This document shows, piece after piece, positions 5,822 to 5,828 of a stretch of DNA of 5,828 nucleotides (within the stretch, counting starts at the first letter, position 1; each line of letters opens with the position of its first letter). The notes beneath the pieces were generated by a model that worked only from the letters and a program-made list of their open reading frames with translations, was not told the DNA's origin and did not search any database. This DNA is from an uncultured Collinsella sp. (GTDB taxonomy: Bacteria; Actinomycetota; Coriobacteriia; Coriobacteriales; Coriobacteriaceae). The translations under genes were made by a program, and so were the position numbers. The stretch is taken from the NCBI GenBank assembly GCA_900557505.1, contig USTC01000090.1:1-5828 (forward strand), read 5' to 3'.

Positions 5822-5828
5822 GAATGAC

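Noticed and set aside
1..5828. tRNA genes, CRISPR array, insertion sequence or prophage genes
   Set aside because: No cloverleaf with CCA-end pattern, no regularly spaced repeats, and no transposase or phage-like protein is visible on either strand.

Overview
The window is a compact, high-GC stretch with every convincing gene on the minus strand. The GC-rich codons, strong AGGAGG-type ribosome binding sites and protein flavour suggest a high-GC Gram-positive bacterium. A gut Actinobacteriota of the Coriobacteriia (Collinsella-like) is my best guess, but this is an impression from the sequence and not a database result.

Layout from right to left, in the direction of transcription: a strong bulged-stem terminator (5780-5821), probably ending an upstream minus-strand gene outside the window; a 180-base leader and promoter region (5600-5779) rich in short repeats and dyads; a polar amino acid ABC importer in the order substrate-binding lipoprotein (4673-5599), permease (3515-4663), ATPase (2707-3492); a 72-base gap with a GC-rich hairpin; an M20-family metallopeptidase (1219-2634); a 249-base spacer with an inverted repeat; and prfA (release factor 1), cut by the left edge.

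The three importer genes form a tight operon. The gaps are 9 and 22 bases, and the permease ribosome binding site abuts the stop codon of the binding-protein gene. The lipoprotein should capture an amino acid outside the membrane, the permease carry it across, and the ATPase power the step. The M20 enzyme may be read through from this operon and could release amino acids from dipeptides or N-acyl amino acids in the cytoplasm, but that link rests only on position. prfA is a separate housekeeping gene for ending translation at UAA and UAG.

I see no phage, transposase, CRISPR, toxin-antitoxin or other clearly novel system. The points worth a second look are the long three-helix N-terminal extension on the permease, the repeat-rich operator-like region and 5' UTR hairpin ahead of the importer operon, the combined Tat and lipoprotein signals on the binding protein, and a repeat-like inverted repeat between the peptidase gene and prfA.
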